Source: Bacteroidaceae bacterium
Lineage (GTDB): Bacteria > Bacteroidota > Bacteroidia > Bacteroidales > Bacteroidaceae
DNA: 64,000 bases
NCBI GenBank assembly: GCA_024398715.1
Contig: JAKSIP010000001.1
Span: 124,001-188,000, forward strand
Direction: 5' to 3'
The position numbers were made by a program, and so were the translations under genes. This document shows positions 33,135 through 43,193 of the stretch, one piece after another. The notes beneath the pieces are model-generated. The model was not told the DNA's origin, searched no databases, and saw only the letters and a list, made by a program, of their open reading frames with translations. The stretch's first letter is position 1; every line of letters begins with the position of its first letter.

Positions 33135-35048
33135 TTACAACAAATCTACACTGCGGTGTATAAAGTTGCTCAGAGCCTGACCCTTGAGAAGTCCGTTCTG
33201 GAGCAGTGCAAGGTCCACAAGTTCGTTCAGAACTTTCACGTTCTGACCCCATTCCTTGACTTTGGCATCGTCTTTGGCATCGTCTCCCTGAATGGCAGCC
33301 TGGGCCTCTTCAAGGATGCGTTTTGTAACAGGGTGGTCTGAGTTGACAAGCACTGTGAGCATATCGTCCATCTGACCGTAGAATGCCATTCCGGCCTGTA
33401 TGTTGCTCATCTCTTTCATACGGCGCATGTACTCGCTTTGAGTAATCATAACTGGCAGTGCATCAGCACCTTGCGCATTGACTTCTACAGTGAATTTTAT
33501 CTTGTCGAGAGCAGGCATGGCGTTCTGGAACACCTTGCCCAGAAGTGCGCTGGCTTCTTCTGTAAGGCCGGTTTCTTTCTTCTCTTCTTTGGCAATAAGT
33601 TTGTCTATGCTGTCGGCATCGACGCGGTTGAAACGGCATTTCTCAATTTTCTGCTCAAGCATGCCAATCAGTGCCACATCAAGAGGGTTGTCCATAAGCA
33701 GTACATTGTATCCTTTTGCTTTGGCAATCTCTATAAAGCTGTACTGCTCCTGCAGATTGTTTGCGTACAGATAGATTACATTGCCGTCTTTGTCTGTCTG
33801 CTCCGGCTCAATAAGAGTGCGGTATTCTTTGAATGTGTAGTATTTTGAATCAGTATCTTTGAACAGGGCTATTGATTCTATCTTGCTGTAAAACTCTTCT
33901 TCTGTAAGCATTCCGTAGTCCATGAAAACTTTCAGATCGTCCCACTTGGATTCGAAAGATGCACGGTCGGTTTTGAAAATCGATGTCAGACGGTCTGCAA
34001 CTTTCTTTGTGATGTAGCCGGAAATCTTCTTGACGTTGGCATCGCTCTGGAGATATGAACGCGATACGTTGAGAGGTATGTCCGGAGAGTCTATCACACC
34101 ATGCAGCAGTGTAAGGAAATCGGGTACAATACCTTCTACTGAGTCTGTCACATATACCTGGTTGCAGTAGAGCTGTATCTTGTTCTTCTGCAGTTCAAGG
34201 TTGCTCTTTATCTTTGGGAAGTAGAGAATACCGGTAAGGTGGAACGGGAAATCCACATTGAGGTGTATCCAGAACAGAGGCTCGTCTGACATGGGGTAGA
34301 GGGCCTTGTAGAACTTGGTGTAGTCCTCGTCTTTAAGTTCTGACGGTGCTTTGGTCCAGATAGGATCTGTTGAGTTGATGATGTGGTCCTTGTCTGTCTC
34401 TACGCTTTTCCCGTCTTTCCACTCTGTTTCCTTGCCGAATATTACGGGAACGGGCATGAATTTGCAGTATTTGCCAAGCAGTGACTCAATCTGGTATTTC
34501 TCAAGATACTCTTTGCAGTCGTCAGAAATGTGCAGCACGATGTCTGTTCCGCGGTCTTCTTTCTTTGTTTCTTCCATTGTGAATTCAGGTGAACCATCGC
34601 AGCTCCATTTTACTGCAGGTGAGTCTTTGTAAGACTTGGTGATGATTTCAACCTTGTCTGCAACCATGAATGCGGAGTAGAATCCAAGACCGAAATGGCC
34701 TATGATTGCGTTTGCATTGTCCTTGTATTTCTCAAGAAAGTCTGTAGCACCTGAGAATGCAATCTGGTTGATGTATTTTTCTATCTCTTCTGCGGTCATT
34801 CCAATTCCGCGGTCGCTTACTGTAAGTGTCTTTTTGTCAAGTGTGATGCGTACTGAAAGGTCTCCAAGCTCACCCTGGATTTCTCCTTTTGAAGACAGGG
34901 TCTTGAGTTTCTGTGTTGCATCTACTGCGTTTGACACAAGTTCGCGCAGGAATATTTCGTGATCACTGTAAAGGAATTTTTTGATGACAGGAAAAATGTT
35001 GTCTGTCGTTACTCCAATGGTTCCTGTTGTTTTTGCTGCTTTACTCAT
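33135..35048 (-). CDS. htpG: Chaperone protein HtpG (Hsp90)
   Basis: 637 aa, normal length. The N-terminal GHKL ATPase shows IFLRELVSNAVDATQKLK, VSDRGIGMTAEEIEKYI and GHFGLGFYSAFMVADKVEI. The middle domain has the usual GILYFPKI and LNVSRSYLQSD blocks, and the C-terminal dimerisation domain ends the protein. HtpG assists folding of client proteins in the cytoplasm. It lies 32 nt behind clpC on the same strand, so the two stress genes may share transcripts. Confidence 0.97.
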   Translation of the reverse strand: MSKAAKTTGTIGVTTDNIFPVIKKFLYSDHEIFLRELVSNAVDATQKLKTLSSKGEIQGELGDLSVRITLDKKTLTVSDRGIGMTAEEIEKYINQIAFSGATDFLEKYKDNANAIIGHFGLGFYSAFMVADKVEIITKSYKDSPAVKWSCDGSPEFTMEETKKEDRGTDIVLHISDDCKEYLEKYQIESLLGKYCKFMPVPVIFGKETEWKDGKSVETDKDHIINSTDPIWTKAPSELKDEDYTKFYKALYPMSDEPLFWIHLNVDFPFHLTGILYFPKIKSNLELQKNKIQLYCNQVYVTDSVEGIVPDFLTLLHGVIDSPDIPLNVSRSYLQSDANVKKISGYITKKVADRLTSIFKTDRASFESKWDDLKVFMDYGMLTEEEFYSKIESIALFKDTDSKYYTFKEYRTLIEPEQTDKDGNVIYLYANNLQEQYSFIEIAKAKGYNVLLMDNPLDVALIGMLEQKIEKCRFNRVDADSIDKLIAKEEKKETGLTEEASALLGKVFQNAMPALDKIKFTVEVNAQGADALPVMITQSEYMRRMKEMSNIQAGMAFYGQMDDMLTVLVNSDHPVTKRILEEAQAAIQGDDAKDDAKVKEWGQNVKVLNELVDLALLQNGLLKGQALSNFIHRSVDLL

Positions 35049-35080
35049 AATTATCTTTTTTTTAAGTTATCTTCAAAAAA

Positions 35081-37147
35081 TCATTTGTCTGCCATTTTGT
35101 CCGTTACCTTGAATGACAGTTCTCCGTTTCTTGCCATTCCGACCCTTACGGTCTGTCCGCTATGGCACTCGCCGTCAATAATCATTTCTGACAATTTGTC
35201 CTCAACGTATGTTTGGATTGCACGGTTCAGCGGACGTGCCCCGTAATCCGGATTAAAGCCTTTGTCTGCCAGAAAATCTATTGCTCCGGCAGAGAATTTA
35301 ACCTCGATGCCTTTGTCTGCAACACGTTTCGAGAGGTTGCCAAGTTCTATGTCAACTATCTGTTTTACAGCCTCTTTGGACAGTTGGTCGAAAGTGATTA
35401 TTTCATCAATACGGTTAATGAACTCCGGTGCGAAAGTGCGGTTCAAAGCCTTGCGTATCAAGTCTCCGGCATTGACATTGGCATCGGTTCCGCTTGAAAA
35501 ACCTATACCTTTTCCGAATTCCTTTACCTGACGTGAACCTACGTTCGATGTCATGATTATGATTGTGTTGCGGAAATCTACAGTGCGTCCGTTGCTGTCT
35601 GTCAGGCGGCCTTCGTCCATAACCTGAAGGAGCATGTTGTAGACATCGGCGTGAGCCTTTTCAATCTCGTCAAGAAGAATGATGGAGTAGGGATGACGGC
35701 GCACTTTTTCGGTCAGCTGTCCGCCCTCCTCGTAACCTACATATCCCGGAGGGGCACCTACCAGTCTGGACACTGCGAACTTTTCCATATATTCGCTCAT
35801 GTCTATCCTTATCAAAGCACTGTCGGCACCGAACATGATTGTAGCCAACTGCTTGGCCAACAGGGTTTTGCCAACACCGGTAGGACCAAGGAAAAGGAAG
35901 GTTCCAATGGGTTTGTCTGTGCGTTTGAGTCCTGCGCGTCCGCGCTTGATTGCACGTACTATGGTATCTACAGCCTTATCCTGCTGTATTACTTTCTGCT
36001 TGAGTTTGCGGTCCATGTCTTTCAGACGGCGGCTTTCAGCACTGGCTATATTCTCAACGGGAACTCCGCTTATCATGCTTACCACTTTGGCTATGTCCTG
36101 GGCATTGATGCTGACACGGTTGGAACGCTCTTTTTCTTCCCATTCCTTACGCATCAGGGTGAGCTGTGCCTCAAGCTGTTTCTCCTGGTCGCGGAAGTCT
36201 GCGGCAAGTTCGAATTTCTGGTCGGCAACAGCCTGATTCTTACGCTGTTTCATCTGTTCAATGAACTGCTCCTGCTGGACAATCTCCTTGGAGGTGGTGA
36301 GGTTTACAATGTGTACGCGGCTTCCGGCCTCGTCCATGATATCTATTGCCTTGTCCGGAAAACTGCGGTCTGTAATATACTGGTCTGCGTAATGTACGCA
36401 TGCCTGCAAGGCCTGTGGTGTGTATGTCACGTTGTGGTGATCCTCGTACTGCGTTTTGATGTTCTGCAATATCTGGAGCGTTTCTTCAAGGGTGGTGGGT
36501 TCAACCAGAATCTTCTGGAATCTGCGTTCCAGAGCACCGTCTTTTTCTATACTTTTGCGGTATTCTTCTGTTGTGGTTGCACCTACGCACTGTATTGCAC
36601 CGCGCGCAAGGGCCGGCTTTAGTATATTGGCGGCATCCATTGACCCCTCGGCATTTCCGGCACCTATTATTGTATGGATCTCGTCAATGAAAAGGATTAT
36701 TTCCGGATGCTGCTGCAATTCATCTATTATGGTGGTGAGCCGTTCCTCAAACTGTCCGCGGTATTTTGTGCCGGCAACTACCTGAGCCATATTCAATGAC
36801 AGAAGACGTTTGCCGTGCAGTATGCGGGATACTTTCTTGTCGGCAATGCGTTGTGCAAGACCTTCCACAATGGCGGATTTGCCTACACCGGGGTCTCCTA
36901 TCAGTATGGGATTGTTCTTTTTGCGGCGGCTGAGAATCTGCGCAACACGCTCAATTTCAGTCTCACGGCCTACAACAGGGTCAAGTTTGCCGTTTTCTGC
37001 GGCAGCGGTTATGTCTGTAGCAAATTTGTCCAACGCTGGAGTGGCTCCGGAATTGTTTCTGCTACTGCTACCGGAATCTGATACCTTTTCCGTCTTTTCG
37101 GCATCGAGCAAATCTCCAAAATCGTCGTCGTTATTGTTCAGGTTCAT
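35081..37147 (-). CDS. clpC: ClpC-type AAA+ unfoldase lacking the N-domain
   Basis: 688 aa, against about 840 in usual Bacteroidetes ClpC. Two AAA modules are present: Walker A GDPGVGKS and [10 protein letters not shown], Walker [10 protein letters not shown] and ILLDEIEKA. The middle domain with a UVR-like stretch ([16 protein letters not shown]) identifies ClpC rather than ClpB. The usual double Clp_N repeat is absent; the protein begins with an acidic, Ser-rich 40-residue tail followed directly by [16 protein letters not shown]. The 205-bp upstream gap contains no N-domain remnant. It would feed substrates to ClpP; loss of the N-domain should change adaptor and substrate choice. Confidence 0.93.
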   Translation of the reverse strand: MNLNNNDDDFGDLLDAEKTEKVSDSGSSSRNNSGATPALDKFATDITAAAENGKLDPVVGRETEIERVAQILSRRKKNNPILIGDPGVGKSAIVEGLAQRIADKKVSRILHGKRLLSLNMAQVVAGTKYRGQFEERLTTIIDELQQHPEIILFIDEIHTIIGAGNAEGSMDAANILKPALARGAIQCVGATTTEEYRKSIEKDGALERRFQKILVEPTTLEETLQILQNIKTQYEDHHNVTYTPQALQACVHYADQYITDRSFPDKAIDIMDEAGSRVHIVNLTTSKEIVQQEQFIEQMKQRKNQAVADQKFELAADFRDQEKQLEAQLTLMRKEWEEKERSNRVSINAQDIAKVVSMISGVPVENIASAESRRLKDMDRKLKQKVIQQDKAVDTIVRAIKRGRAGLKRTDKPIGTFLFLGPTGVGKTLLAKQLATIMFGADSALIRIDMSEYMEKFAVSRLVGAPPGYVGYEEGGQLTEKVRRHPYSIILLDEIEKAHADVYNMLLQVMDEGRLTDSNGRTVDFRNTIIIMTSNVGSRQVKEFGKGIGFSSGTDANVNAGDLIRKALNRTFAPEFINRIDEIITFDQLSKEAVKQIVDIELGNLSKRVADKGIEVKFSAGAIDFLADKGFNPDYGARPLNRAIQTYVEDKLSEMIIDGECHSGQTVRVGMARNGELSFKVTDKMADK

Positions 37148-37271
37148 ATTTATATTTTAATTTTTTTATCCATCTTTTACCAATGTAGTGCAAAATCCGT
37201 GCCACAAATCTCATAATGTCGGATTAACGCGCCTTTCCCATTAAAATTGTGGAAAAAAAGTGCCTGTTTAA

Positions 37272-37303
37272 TTTGTCAGGATTAATAAAAGTGAGTATCT
37301 TTA
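37272..37303 (+). promoter_or_regulatory. Promoter of gyrA
   Basis: TTTG (37272-37275), an exact 20-nt spacer and TATCTTTA (37296-37303, one mismatch to TAnnTTTG) form one of the best two-element promoters in the window, about 50 bp ahead of the gyrA start. Confidence 0.65.
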
Positions 37304-37352
37304 CAAAGAAAATGAGGCGCATTCCAGTGCGTATTTTGTTGATTTCTTAAAG

Positions 37353-39878
37353 TTGGAAAAATTGGATACACAAGACAGAATTATTAAGGTAGACATAGAA
37401 GAGGAGATGAAATCTTCTTACATTGATTATTCTATGTCAGTAATTGTTGCCAGAGCGTTGCCCGATGCCAGAGACGGTCTGAAACCGGTGCACCGCAGAA
37501 TTCTTTACAGTATGATGCATGAGGGTAACACTCATGACAAACCATATCGCAAATGCGCAAGAACCGTGGGTGATGTGCTTGGTCACTACCATCCGCACGG
37601 AGATTCTTCCGTTTACGGAGCATTGGTCCGTATGGCTCAGGATTGGGCTATGCGTTATCCGCTGCTTGACGGACAGGGAAACTTCGGTTCGGTAGACGGT
37701 GACAGTCCTGCAGCAATGCGTTACACTGAGTGCCGTCTTCAGCAGATAGGAGAGGACATGATGGAGAACATCAACAAGGATACAGTTGATTTTGTTCCCA
37801 ACTATGATAATAAGGAGACAGAACCTTCCGTTCTGCCAACTTGTCTGCCTAACCTGCTTATCAACGGTTCTACAGGTATTGCGGTAGGTATGGCAACCAA
37901 CATGCCTACACATAATCTGTCTGAGGTTATTGACGGTGCTGTAGCTCTGTTGGAGAATCCTGATATTGATACTGACAGCCTGATGCATTTCATCAAGGCT
38001 CCTGATTTTCCTACCGGCGGTTTCATTTACGGAATTTCCGGTGTAAGAGATGCATACGAAACCGGTCGCGGACGTGTAGTAATCCGTTCAAAAACAGAGA
38101 TTGAGTCAACAGACAAGCATGACAGGATTGTTGTTACGGAGATTCCGTATGGTGTGAACAAGACTGATCTGGTCAAGTCCATTGCTGATCTTGTAAACGA
38201 GAAGAAAATTGAAGGAATAAGCGATATCAATGACGAGACGGACCGTAACGGTATGCGCATTGTCATTGACATAAAACGCGATGCCAGCGCCAACGTTGTT
38301 CTGAACAAGCTGTTCAAGATGACCCAGCTGCAGTCCAGCTTTGTAATCAACAACCTGGCTCTTGTCAAGGGCCGTCCGCGCACACTTTCACTGAAAGGTT
38401 TGCTGCAGTGCTACATTGACCACCGCAAGGAGGTTGTTACAAGACGTATCCAGTTCGATATACGCGAGGCCGAAAAACGCGCCCATATACTTGAAGGTCT
38501 TATCATAGCATCGGACAACATTGACGAGGTTATACGCATTATCCGCGCAAGCCAGACTCCGCAGGATGCAGTTGAAGGTCTTATGAACCGTTTCAATCTG
38601 GACGACATTCAGGCCAAGGCAATTGTTGAGATGCGTCTGCGCCAGTTGACAGGACTCATACAGGAACAGCTGCGTAACGAAATGGCTGAACTTTTGAGAC
38701 AGATAAACGAGTGGAAGAGCATTCTTGCAATCCCGGAAAAGTTCATTGCTACAATAAAGGCTGAGATGCTTGCCGTCAAAGAGAAATACGGAGATGAGCG
38801 TAAGAGCCAGATTGTATATTCTTCAGAGGAATTCAATCCTGAAGACTTCTATGCCGATGATCCTATGGTCATTACCATTTCACACGTAGGCTATATCAAA
38901 CGTACACCTCTTACAGAATACAAACTGCAGAACCGCGGCGGTGTAGGCTCAAAGGGTAGTGACAAACGTCAGGAAGACTTTATTGAGCATATATTCTCTG
39001 CAACAATGCACAATTATCTGCTGTTCTTTACAAGCAAGGGACGCTGCTACTGGTTGAAGGTATATGACCTGCCGGAGGGTGTAAAGGCAAGCAAGGGACG
39101 TGCAATACAGAATATTCTCAATATTGAACCGGACGACAAGATTACAGCATACATTGCCATCAAGTCTCTGACCGATAAGGAATTCAACGAGTCTCACTTC
39201 CTTCTGTTCGGTACACGCAACGGTACAATCAAGAAGACAGTTCTTGAAGCATACTCACGTCCGCGTCAGAACGGTATCAACGCCATCAACCTTGTAGAAG
39301 GCGATGAGGTTGTCAATGTTCTGCTTACAGACGGTTCAAACGAAATCCTGATAGCAAACCGCAACGGTCGCGCCATACGTTTCAACGAAAAGACTGTACG
39401 TGACATGGGCCGTACATCTACCGGTGTCCGCGGTATAACTCTTGATGACGAAAACGATTATGTGGTAGGTATGATCTGCGTATCCAATCCTGAAGAGGAA
39501 ACAGTTCTTGTTGTTTCCGAACAGGGATTCGGCAAGCGTTCCGATATTGAGGATTACCGCATTACCAACCGTGGCGGAAAGGGTGTAAAGACCTTGAACA
39601 TTACAGAGAAGACAGGTCCCGTTGTATCTATCCAGTCTGTTACGGAAGATAATGACCTTATGATCATCAACAAGAGTGGGGTAGCTATCCGTCTTGATGT
39701 ATCGTCTTTGAGAGTCATGGGCCGTGCCACACAGGGCGTTACCCTTATCAACCTGAGCAAACGTAACGATGCCATTGCATCAATATGCAAGGTTGACAAA
39801 GATCCTGAAGATGTCACTGCAGATGAGAATAATGTTGAAAATAATGTTGAAAATAATATTGAAGAGAGTAATAATTAA
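37353..39878 (+). CDS. gyrA: DNA gyrase subunit A
   Basis: 841 aa. The breakage-reunion domain begins RIIKVDIEEEMKSSYIDYSM and holds the catalytic tyrosine in AAMRYTECRL (Tyr124); the quinolone region reads HPHGDSSVYGALVRMAQ, with the Ser equivalent to E. coli Ser83 intact (Ser85). The C-terminal beta-pinwheel is complete, including the GyrA box-like QNRGGVGSKGS. No in-frame ATG exists ahead of codon 19, so translation must start at TTG, here 37353 (MEKLDTQDRI) or 37362. The end is an Asn/Glu tail encoded by 12-bp repeats. A TPR gene follows after 12 nt. Confidence 0.97.
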   Translation: MEKLDTQDRIIKVDIEEEMKSSYIDYSMSVIVARALPDARDGLKPVHRRILYSMMHEGNTHDKPYRKCARTVGDVLGHYHPHGDSSVYGALVRMAQDWAMRYPLLDGQGNFGSVDGDSPAAMRYTECRLQQIGEDMMENINKDTVDFVPNYDNKETEPSVLPTCLPNLLINGSTGIAVGMATNMPTHNLSEVIDGAVALLENPDIDTDSLMHFIKAPDFPTGGFIYGISGVRDAYETGRGRVVIRSKTEIESTDKHDRIVVTEIPYGVNKTDLVKSIADLVNEKKIEGISDINDETDRNGMRIVIDIKRDASANVVLNKLFKMTQLQSSFVINNLALVKGRPRTLSLKGLLQCYIDHRKEVVTRRIQFDIREAEKRAHILEGLIIASDNIDEVIRIIRASQTPQDAVEGLMNRFNLDDIQAKAIVEMRLRQLTGLIQEQLRNEMAELLRQINEWKSILAIPEKFIATIKAEMLAVKEKYGDERKSQIVYSSEEFNPEDFYADDPMVITISHVGYIKRTPLTEYKLQNRGGVGSKGSDKRQEDFIEHIFSATMHNYLLFFTSKGRCYWLKVYDLPEGVKASKGRAIQNILNIEPDDKITAYIAIKSLTDKEFNESHFLLFGTRNGTIKKTVLEAYSRPRQNGINAINLVEGDEVVNVLLTDGSNEILIANRNGRAIRFNEKTVRDMGRTSTGVRGITLDDENDYVVGMICVSNPEEETVLVVSEQGFGKRSDIEDYRITNRGGKGVKTLNITEKTGPVVSIQSVTEDNDLMIINKSGVAIRLDVSSLRVMGRATQGVTLINLSKRNDAIASICKVDKDPEDVTADENNVENNVENNIEESNN

Positions 39879-39890
39879 ATTCTGAAAGAT

Positions 39891-41189
39891 ATGAAAAAGG
39901 TATTGTTTATTCTTTTTTCACTGGTAATGTTTACCGGTAACGCATTCAGCGCTGATGCGTCGAAAGCGGAAGCAAAGTTGGCCAAGAAGCTGACAAAAGA
40001 GATTATGACAAAGGTAAGAGAGGCCAAGAGTCTTATATCGGAGAGCGCAGCTCAGGTCAATATCAACAATGCGCAGCGTATTGTTGATGAGGCCTTGAAA
40101 AACCAGTATGCTGTCAAAGAGGCAGAAACATACGAGGTTGCAGGTAATCTCTATTATGAGATGTATGTCCGTGAAACCCTTAAGAGTTATGAGAAGAAAG
40201 CCTTTGATACTGTAGCAATGTATAACTATCTTATCAAGGCATTCGACAATTATCTTATTTGTGACTCAATACAGCATATTCCCAATGCCAAAGGCGAGGT
40301 TTCAAATGCATGCCGTTCAGCAAAGGCTACCCAGCTTGAACCGCACCGTATCAATCTTGTACATTCCGGTATCAATTATCTGAACAAGAACCAGAACCAG
40401 AAGGCATATGACATGTTTGACCTTTACTATAAATATGGAAAGACAGATTTTATGAAAGATGCCATTGCTGCAAATCCCAACAATGCAAAAATGGATACAT
40501 CCTGTGCATATTTCCCAACTGTAGCGGCTCTCAAGATGAAAGATTACGACAAGGTTCTCAAATATGTTGATATGGCTTGCGAGGATTCAACATACGGTGA
40601 GCTTAGCTATCAGATCAGAACCGATGCCTATAAAGTTAAGGGCGATACTGCAAAGTGGGTTATGTATATGCAGGAAGGTGTAAAGAAATATCCTTCAAAT
40701 GAGTCCATCTGCATGGAACTTATAGGTTACTACAACGATACAAAACAGATGGATGCACTTGACAAGTTTATTGAAGATATGCTTGTTGGAGATCCCAAGA
40801 ATGCAAAATTCAACTATGTAAAGGGTTATATTCTTTACAATCAGGAAAAGTTTGAAGCAGCACAGAAAGCATTCCAGATAGCTGTAGAGACTGATCCCAA
40901 ATTTGTTGATGCCTGGTTGAACCTTGGTTTGTGCTATTTGATTGAGGCACAGAACTACATGAGCAAACAGGGTAATATCAGTTACAATTCAGCCGCTTAC
41001 AAAAATGTAATGGCAAAAGAGAAATCATATTTCCAGAAAGCAAGACCTTGCTACGAGAAAGTTCGTGAACTGATTCCTGACCAGGTTTCCAAATGGGGCT
41101 TCCGTCTGCAGGAAATTTATTACAAGCTGAATATGTCCAAAGAGATGCAGGAAGTTGAGAACCAACTCAAAGCTGCAGGTGTAATCTGA
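39891..41189 (+). CDS. Secreted tetratricopeptide-repeat protein
   Basis: 432 aa. MKKVLFILFSLVMFTGNAFS is a type I signal peptide, so the protein is exported. The rest is helical repeats; clear TPR units are FNYVKGYILYNQEKFEAAQK and WLNLGLCYLIEAQNYM. TPR proteins of this kind, encoded just behind gyrA, are common in Bacteroidales and probably scaffold periplasmic complexes; the partner is unknown. The 12-nt gap to gyrA suggests co-transcription. Two terminators follow. Confidence 0.85.
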   Translation: MKKVLFILFSLVMFTGNAFSADASKAEAKLAKKLTKEIMTKVREAKSLISESAAQVNINNAQRIVDEALKNQYAVKEAETYEVAGNLYYEMYVRETLKSYEKKAFDTVAMYNYLIKAFDNYLICDSIQHIPNAKGEVSNACRSAKATQLEPHRINLVHSGINYLNKNQNQKAYDMFDLYYKYGKTDFMKDAIAANPNNAKMDTSCAYFPTVAALKMKDYDKVLKYVDMACEDSTYGELSYQIRTDAYKVKGDTAKWVMYMQEGVKKYPSNESICMELIGYYNDTKQMDALDKFIEDMLVGDPKNAKFNYVKGYILYNQEKFEAAQKAFQIAVETDPKFVDAWLNLGLCYLIEAQNYMSKQGNISYNSAAYKNVMAKEKSYFQKARPCYEKVRELIPDQVSKWGFRLQEIYYKLNMSKEMQEVENQLKAAGVI

Positions 41190-41210
41190 TTATACAAAAC
41201 AGAAAAGATA

Positions 41211-41245
41211 GGGGTCATAAAAATTATGGCCCCTGCTATTTTATA
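41211..41245 (+). terminator. Terminator of the gyrA-TPR unit
   Basis: GGGGTCAT (41211-41218) pairs with ATGGCCCC (41227-41234) with one G-U pair, loop AAAAAATT, followed by TGCTATTTTATAT. Confidence 0.65.
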
Positions 41246-41293
41246 TACTACTTAACATAATAGTAATTATGTAAAATGTACCTGCAAAAAATA

Positions 41294-41322
41294 ACCCCCG
41301 GAATGACTCAAGCTCCGGGGGT
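41294..41322. terminator. Bidirectional terminator between convergent genes
   Basis: ACCCCCGGA (41294-41302) pairs perfectly with TCCGGGGGT (41314-41322) across 11 nt. T-rich sequence follows on the plus strand and A-rich sequence (T-rich on minus) precedes, so it can stop both the TPR unit and the 86-aa minus-strand gene. Confidence 0.75.
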
Positions 41323-41331
41323 ATATATTTA

Positions 41332-41592
41332 TTATAATTGTATCTGATTTTCTTTCAATATTTCGAGTGCTCTGTCAAGAACTGTTGTATCATCAATAAT
41401 TACAGCGCCGCCATTCGGACCAGGTTCTACGTGAAAACCTACAGACTTACCTGTTTTATAATTGTCACCTCCAAAGAAGTTTCTTACGGTCTCAACATCT
41501 ATGTTCAACTCATCGGCAATGCGATGCATGCTACCGTCAGGAAGAGAATCCTTAATCCTGCGAAGCTCATTGAACGTAAGTAATCTGCTCAT
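41332..41592 (-). CDS. Small DNA-binding-like protein (HTH)
   Basis: 86 aa, no signal peptide. Residues 3-40 (LLTFNELRRIKDSLPDGSMHRIADELNIDVETVRNFF) read as a helix-turn-helix of the kind seen in small Bacteroidetes regulators, followed by a short strand region and a terminal helix. Target unknown. It is alone, bounded by a terminator downstream and a gap of about 60 bp to the PAP2 gene. Confidence 0.65.
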   Translation of the reverse strand: MSRLLTFNELRRIKDSLPDGSMHRIADELNIDVETVRNFFGGDNYKTGKSVGFHVEPGPNGGAVIIDDTTVLDRALEILKENQIQL

Positions 41593-41652
41593 AATTGTTA
41601 TAAAGTTTTATTAAGTTTTAGTTTTTGATTTTGTTTCCCTAAAGATAAAACT

Positions 41653-42348
41653 TTAATTCCAATAAAGCAAGAAACATTGATGAATTATTGAAAAAAATAT
41701 TGCAAAAAGATATGTTCCGTACAATACCCGTCTGAACAGCAACAGGTCCTTTTCATTGTATGTTCCGTTATGATTTGCATCTTTCAGATGTATTTTGCTA
41801 TAAATGAAATAAATAAGCCAACCGAACAATATTCCGCATATGGCACCGCACAGGATATCGCCCACAAAGTGTACTCCCATATATATTCTTGTATAGGCAA
41901 ATATGAATGCAAATATGTATGCAGATATTGTAAAACGCCTGTTTTTGAAAACAAGCATTAAAAATGTCGCTACACCGAATGCATTTGCGGCGTGACTGGA
42001 AATGAATCCGTACATACCGCCTTTGATGCCGTATAATGTGTCAACAAGGTCCTGAATGGCAGGATCATGCGTTGGACGCAACCTATGGAACAGAGGTTTG
42101 CAGATATGGGCGGAGAACTGGTCGCAAATAAGAATTGTCATTCCTATTCCAAGCAGCATAATAATGAATCCGGTCAGATTGTTGTTTTTCCAAATGACAT
42201 ACAATAGTGTTATTGCCAGTGGAATAAACATCCAGAATGCCGATGTCAACAGATAGACTATATTGTCAAGAACGGGACAATCAGAACCGTTCAGGAATAA
42301 AGTGACGGCTTTATCCGCTTCAATAAGTCCAATAAGACTATCGGGCAT
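41653..42348 (-). CDS. PAP2-family membrane phosphatase
   Basis: 231 aa with about six membrane segments. The PAP2/acid-phosphatase triad is visible: KPLFHRLRP (KxxxxxxRP), FISSHAANAFG (phosphatase SSH motif) and TRIYMGVHFVGDILCG (SRxxxxxHxxxD). Such enzymes dephosphorylate undecaprenyl pyrophosphate, lipid A or phosphatidic acid at the membrane; which one is not clear. It follows batE by 13 nt and may be part of the long minus-strand unit. Confidence 0.9.
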   Translation of the reverse strand: MPDSLIGLIEADKAVTLFLNGSDCPVLDNIVYLLTSAFWMFIPLAITLLYVIWKNNNLTGFIIMLLGIGMTILICDQFSAHICKPLFHRLRPTHDPAIQDLVDTLYGIKGGMYGFISSHAANAFGVATFLMLVFKNRRFTISAYIFAFIFAYTRIYMGVHFVGDILCGAICGILFGWLIYFIYSKIHLKDANHNGTYNEKDLLLFRRVLYGTYLFAIFFSIIHQCFLLYWN

Positions 42349-42361
42349 AATCAGTTCAGTA

Positions 42362-43177
42362 TTAAATTATTTCAATCATATCGGCTTCAATCCAACCGAC
42401 ATTGCCGTCTTCCAGCTTGATTTCAATCCATTGTTTCATGGAAGATTTGTCTTCTACCTTTACTTTGAATCCTTCATGAACAATTACAATCTCTGTACCC
42501 TGACTGCTTGGTGTGCTGCGCACTGTTACACTTGGAGCGGTAACAATAGCGTAATCGTGTCTGGAAATATTTCTTTTCTGCTGTCCGGCTGTTATCCATG
42601 ACATTATTGAAAACAGAATGAATATGGGAAACAGCCATGCGCATAAACCTTTGCCGCGGCGACCGGGAGCCAATATGTAATACACGCATATGAGAGCCAT
42701 GGCAACTGTAAGAAAAACAATTGCTGCCATACCCCATTGGTTTACGTTCATTATCCGGGATATTTTCTTTGCCCATGCTGTAATGAACAGCATATTTGGC
42801 TGGGTTGTTTTGTCAACACATTTGGAACGCGCAAGTTCAAGGTTGAAGCGTACATCCTGGTCTGTAGGATCAAGAAGAATGGCACGTTCATAACTGATAA
42901 GAGCCTGTGCCAGGTTGTCTGTCTTGAAATATGCATTGCCAAGATTAAGGTATAATCCGGCAGAAACACCCTGTGTTGCTATTATCTCCTGATACATTTG
43001 TATGGCGCGTGAATATTGTCCGTCAACAAAAGCCTGGTCTGCTGCCTGTACTGTAACAGAAACGGTATCGCTTTCCATATTGATTGTTATGGACTGTGCA
43101 CTGCTACCCTCTTGTCCTGACATGGTTTGCAGGCACATTGCAGAACAAAGAATGAATGATATAATATGCTTATTCAT
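42362..43177 (-). CDS. batE: BatE-like TPR/SH3 protein
   Basis: 271 aa. The chosen start (MNKHIISFILCSAMCLQTMS) gives a signal peptide; upstream in-frame codons overlap batD. TPR repeats follow (GLYLNLGNAYFKTDNLAQAL), then two membrane segments (MAAIVFLTVAMALICVYYI, LCAWLFPIFILFSIMSWI) and a bacterial SH3 domain at the C-terminus (VTVRSTPSSQGTEIVIVHEG). This is the BatE layout from the Bacteroides aerotolerance operon, which supports oxygen and oxidative-stress survival in the periplasm. It lies 16 bp behind batD. Confidence 0.85.
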   Translation of the reverse strand: MNKHIISFILCSAMCLQTMSGQEGSSAQSITINMESDTVSVTVQAADQAFVDGQYSRAIQMYQEIIATQGVSAGLYLNLGNAYFKTDNLAQALISYERAILLDPTDQDVRFNLELARSKCVDKTTQPNMLFITAWAKKISRIMNVNQWGMAAIVFLTVAMALICVYYILAPGRRGKGLCAWLFPIFILFSIMSWITAGQQKRNISRHDYAIVTAPSVTVRSTPSSQGTEIVIVHEGFKVKVEDKSSMKQWIEIKLEDGNVGWIEADMIEII

Positions 43178-43193
43178 AATGACTTGTCTATAT

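Noticed and set aside
35651-36622. Plus-strand 323-aa frame
   Set aside because: Antisense shadow of clpC with Cys- and Tyr-rich composition and no family motif.
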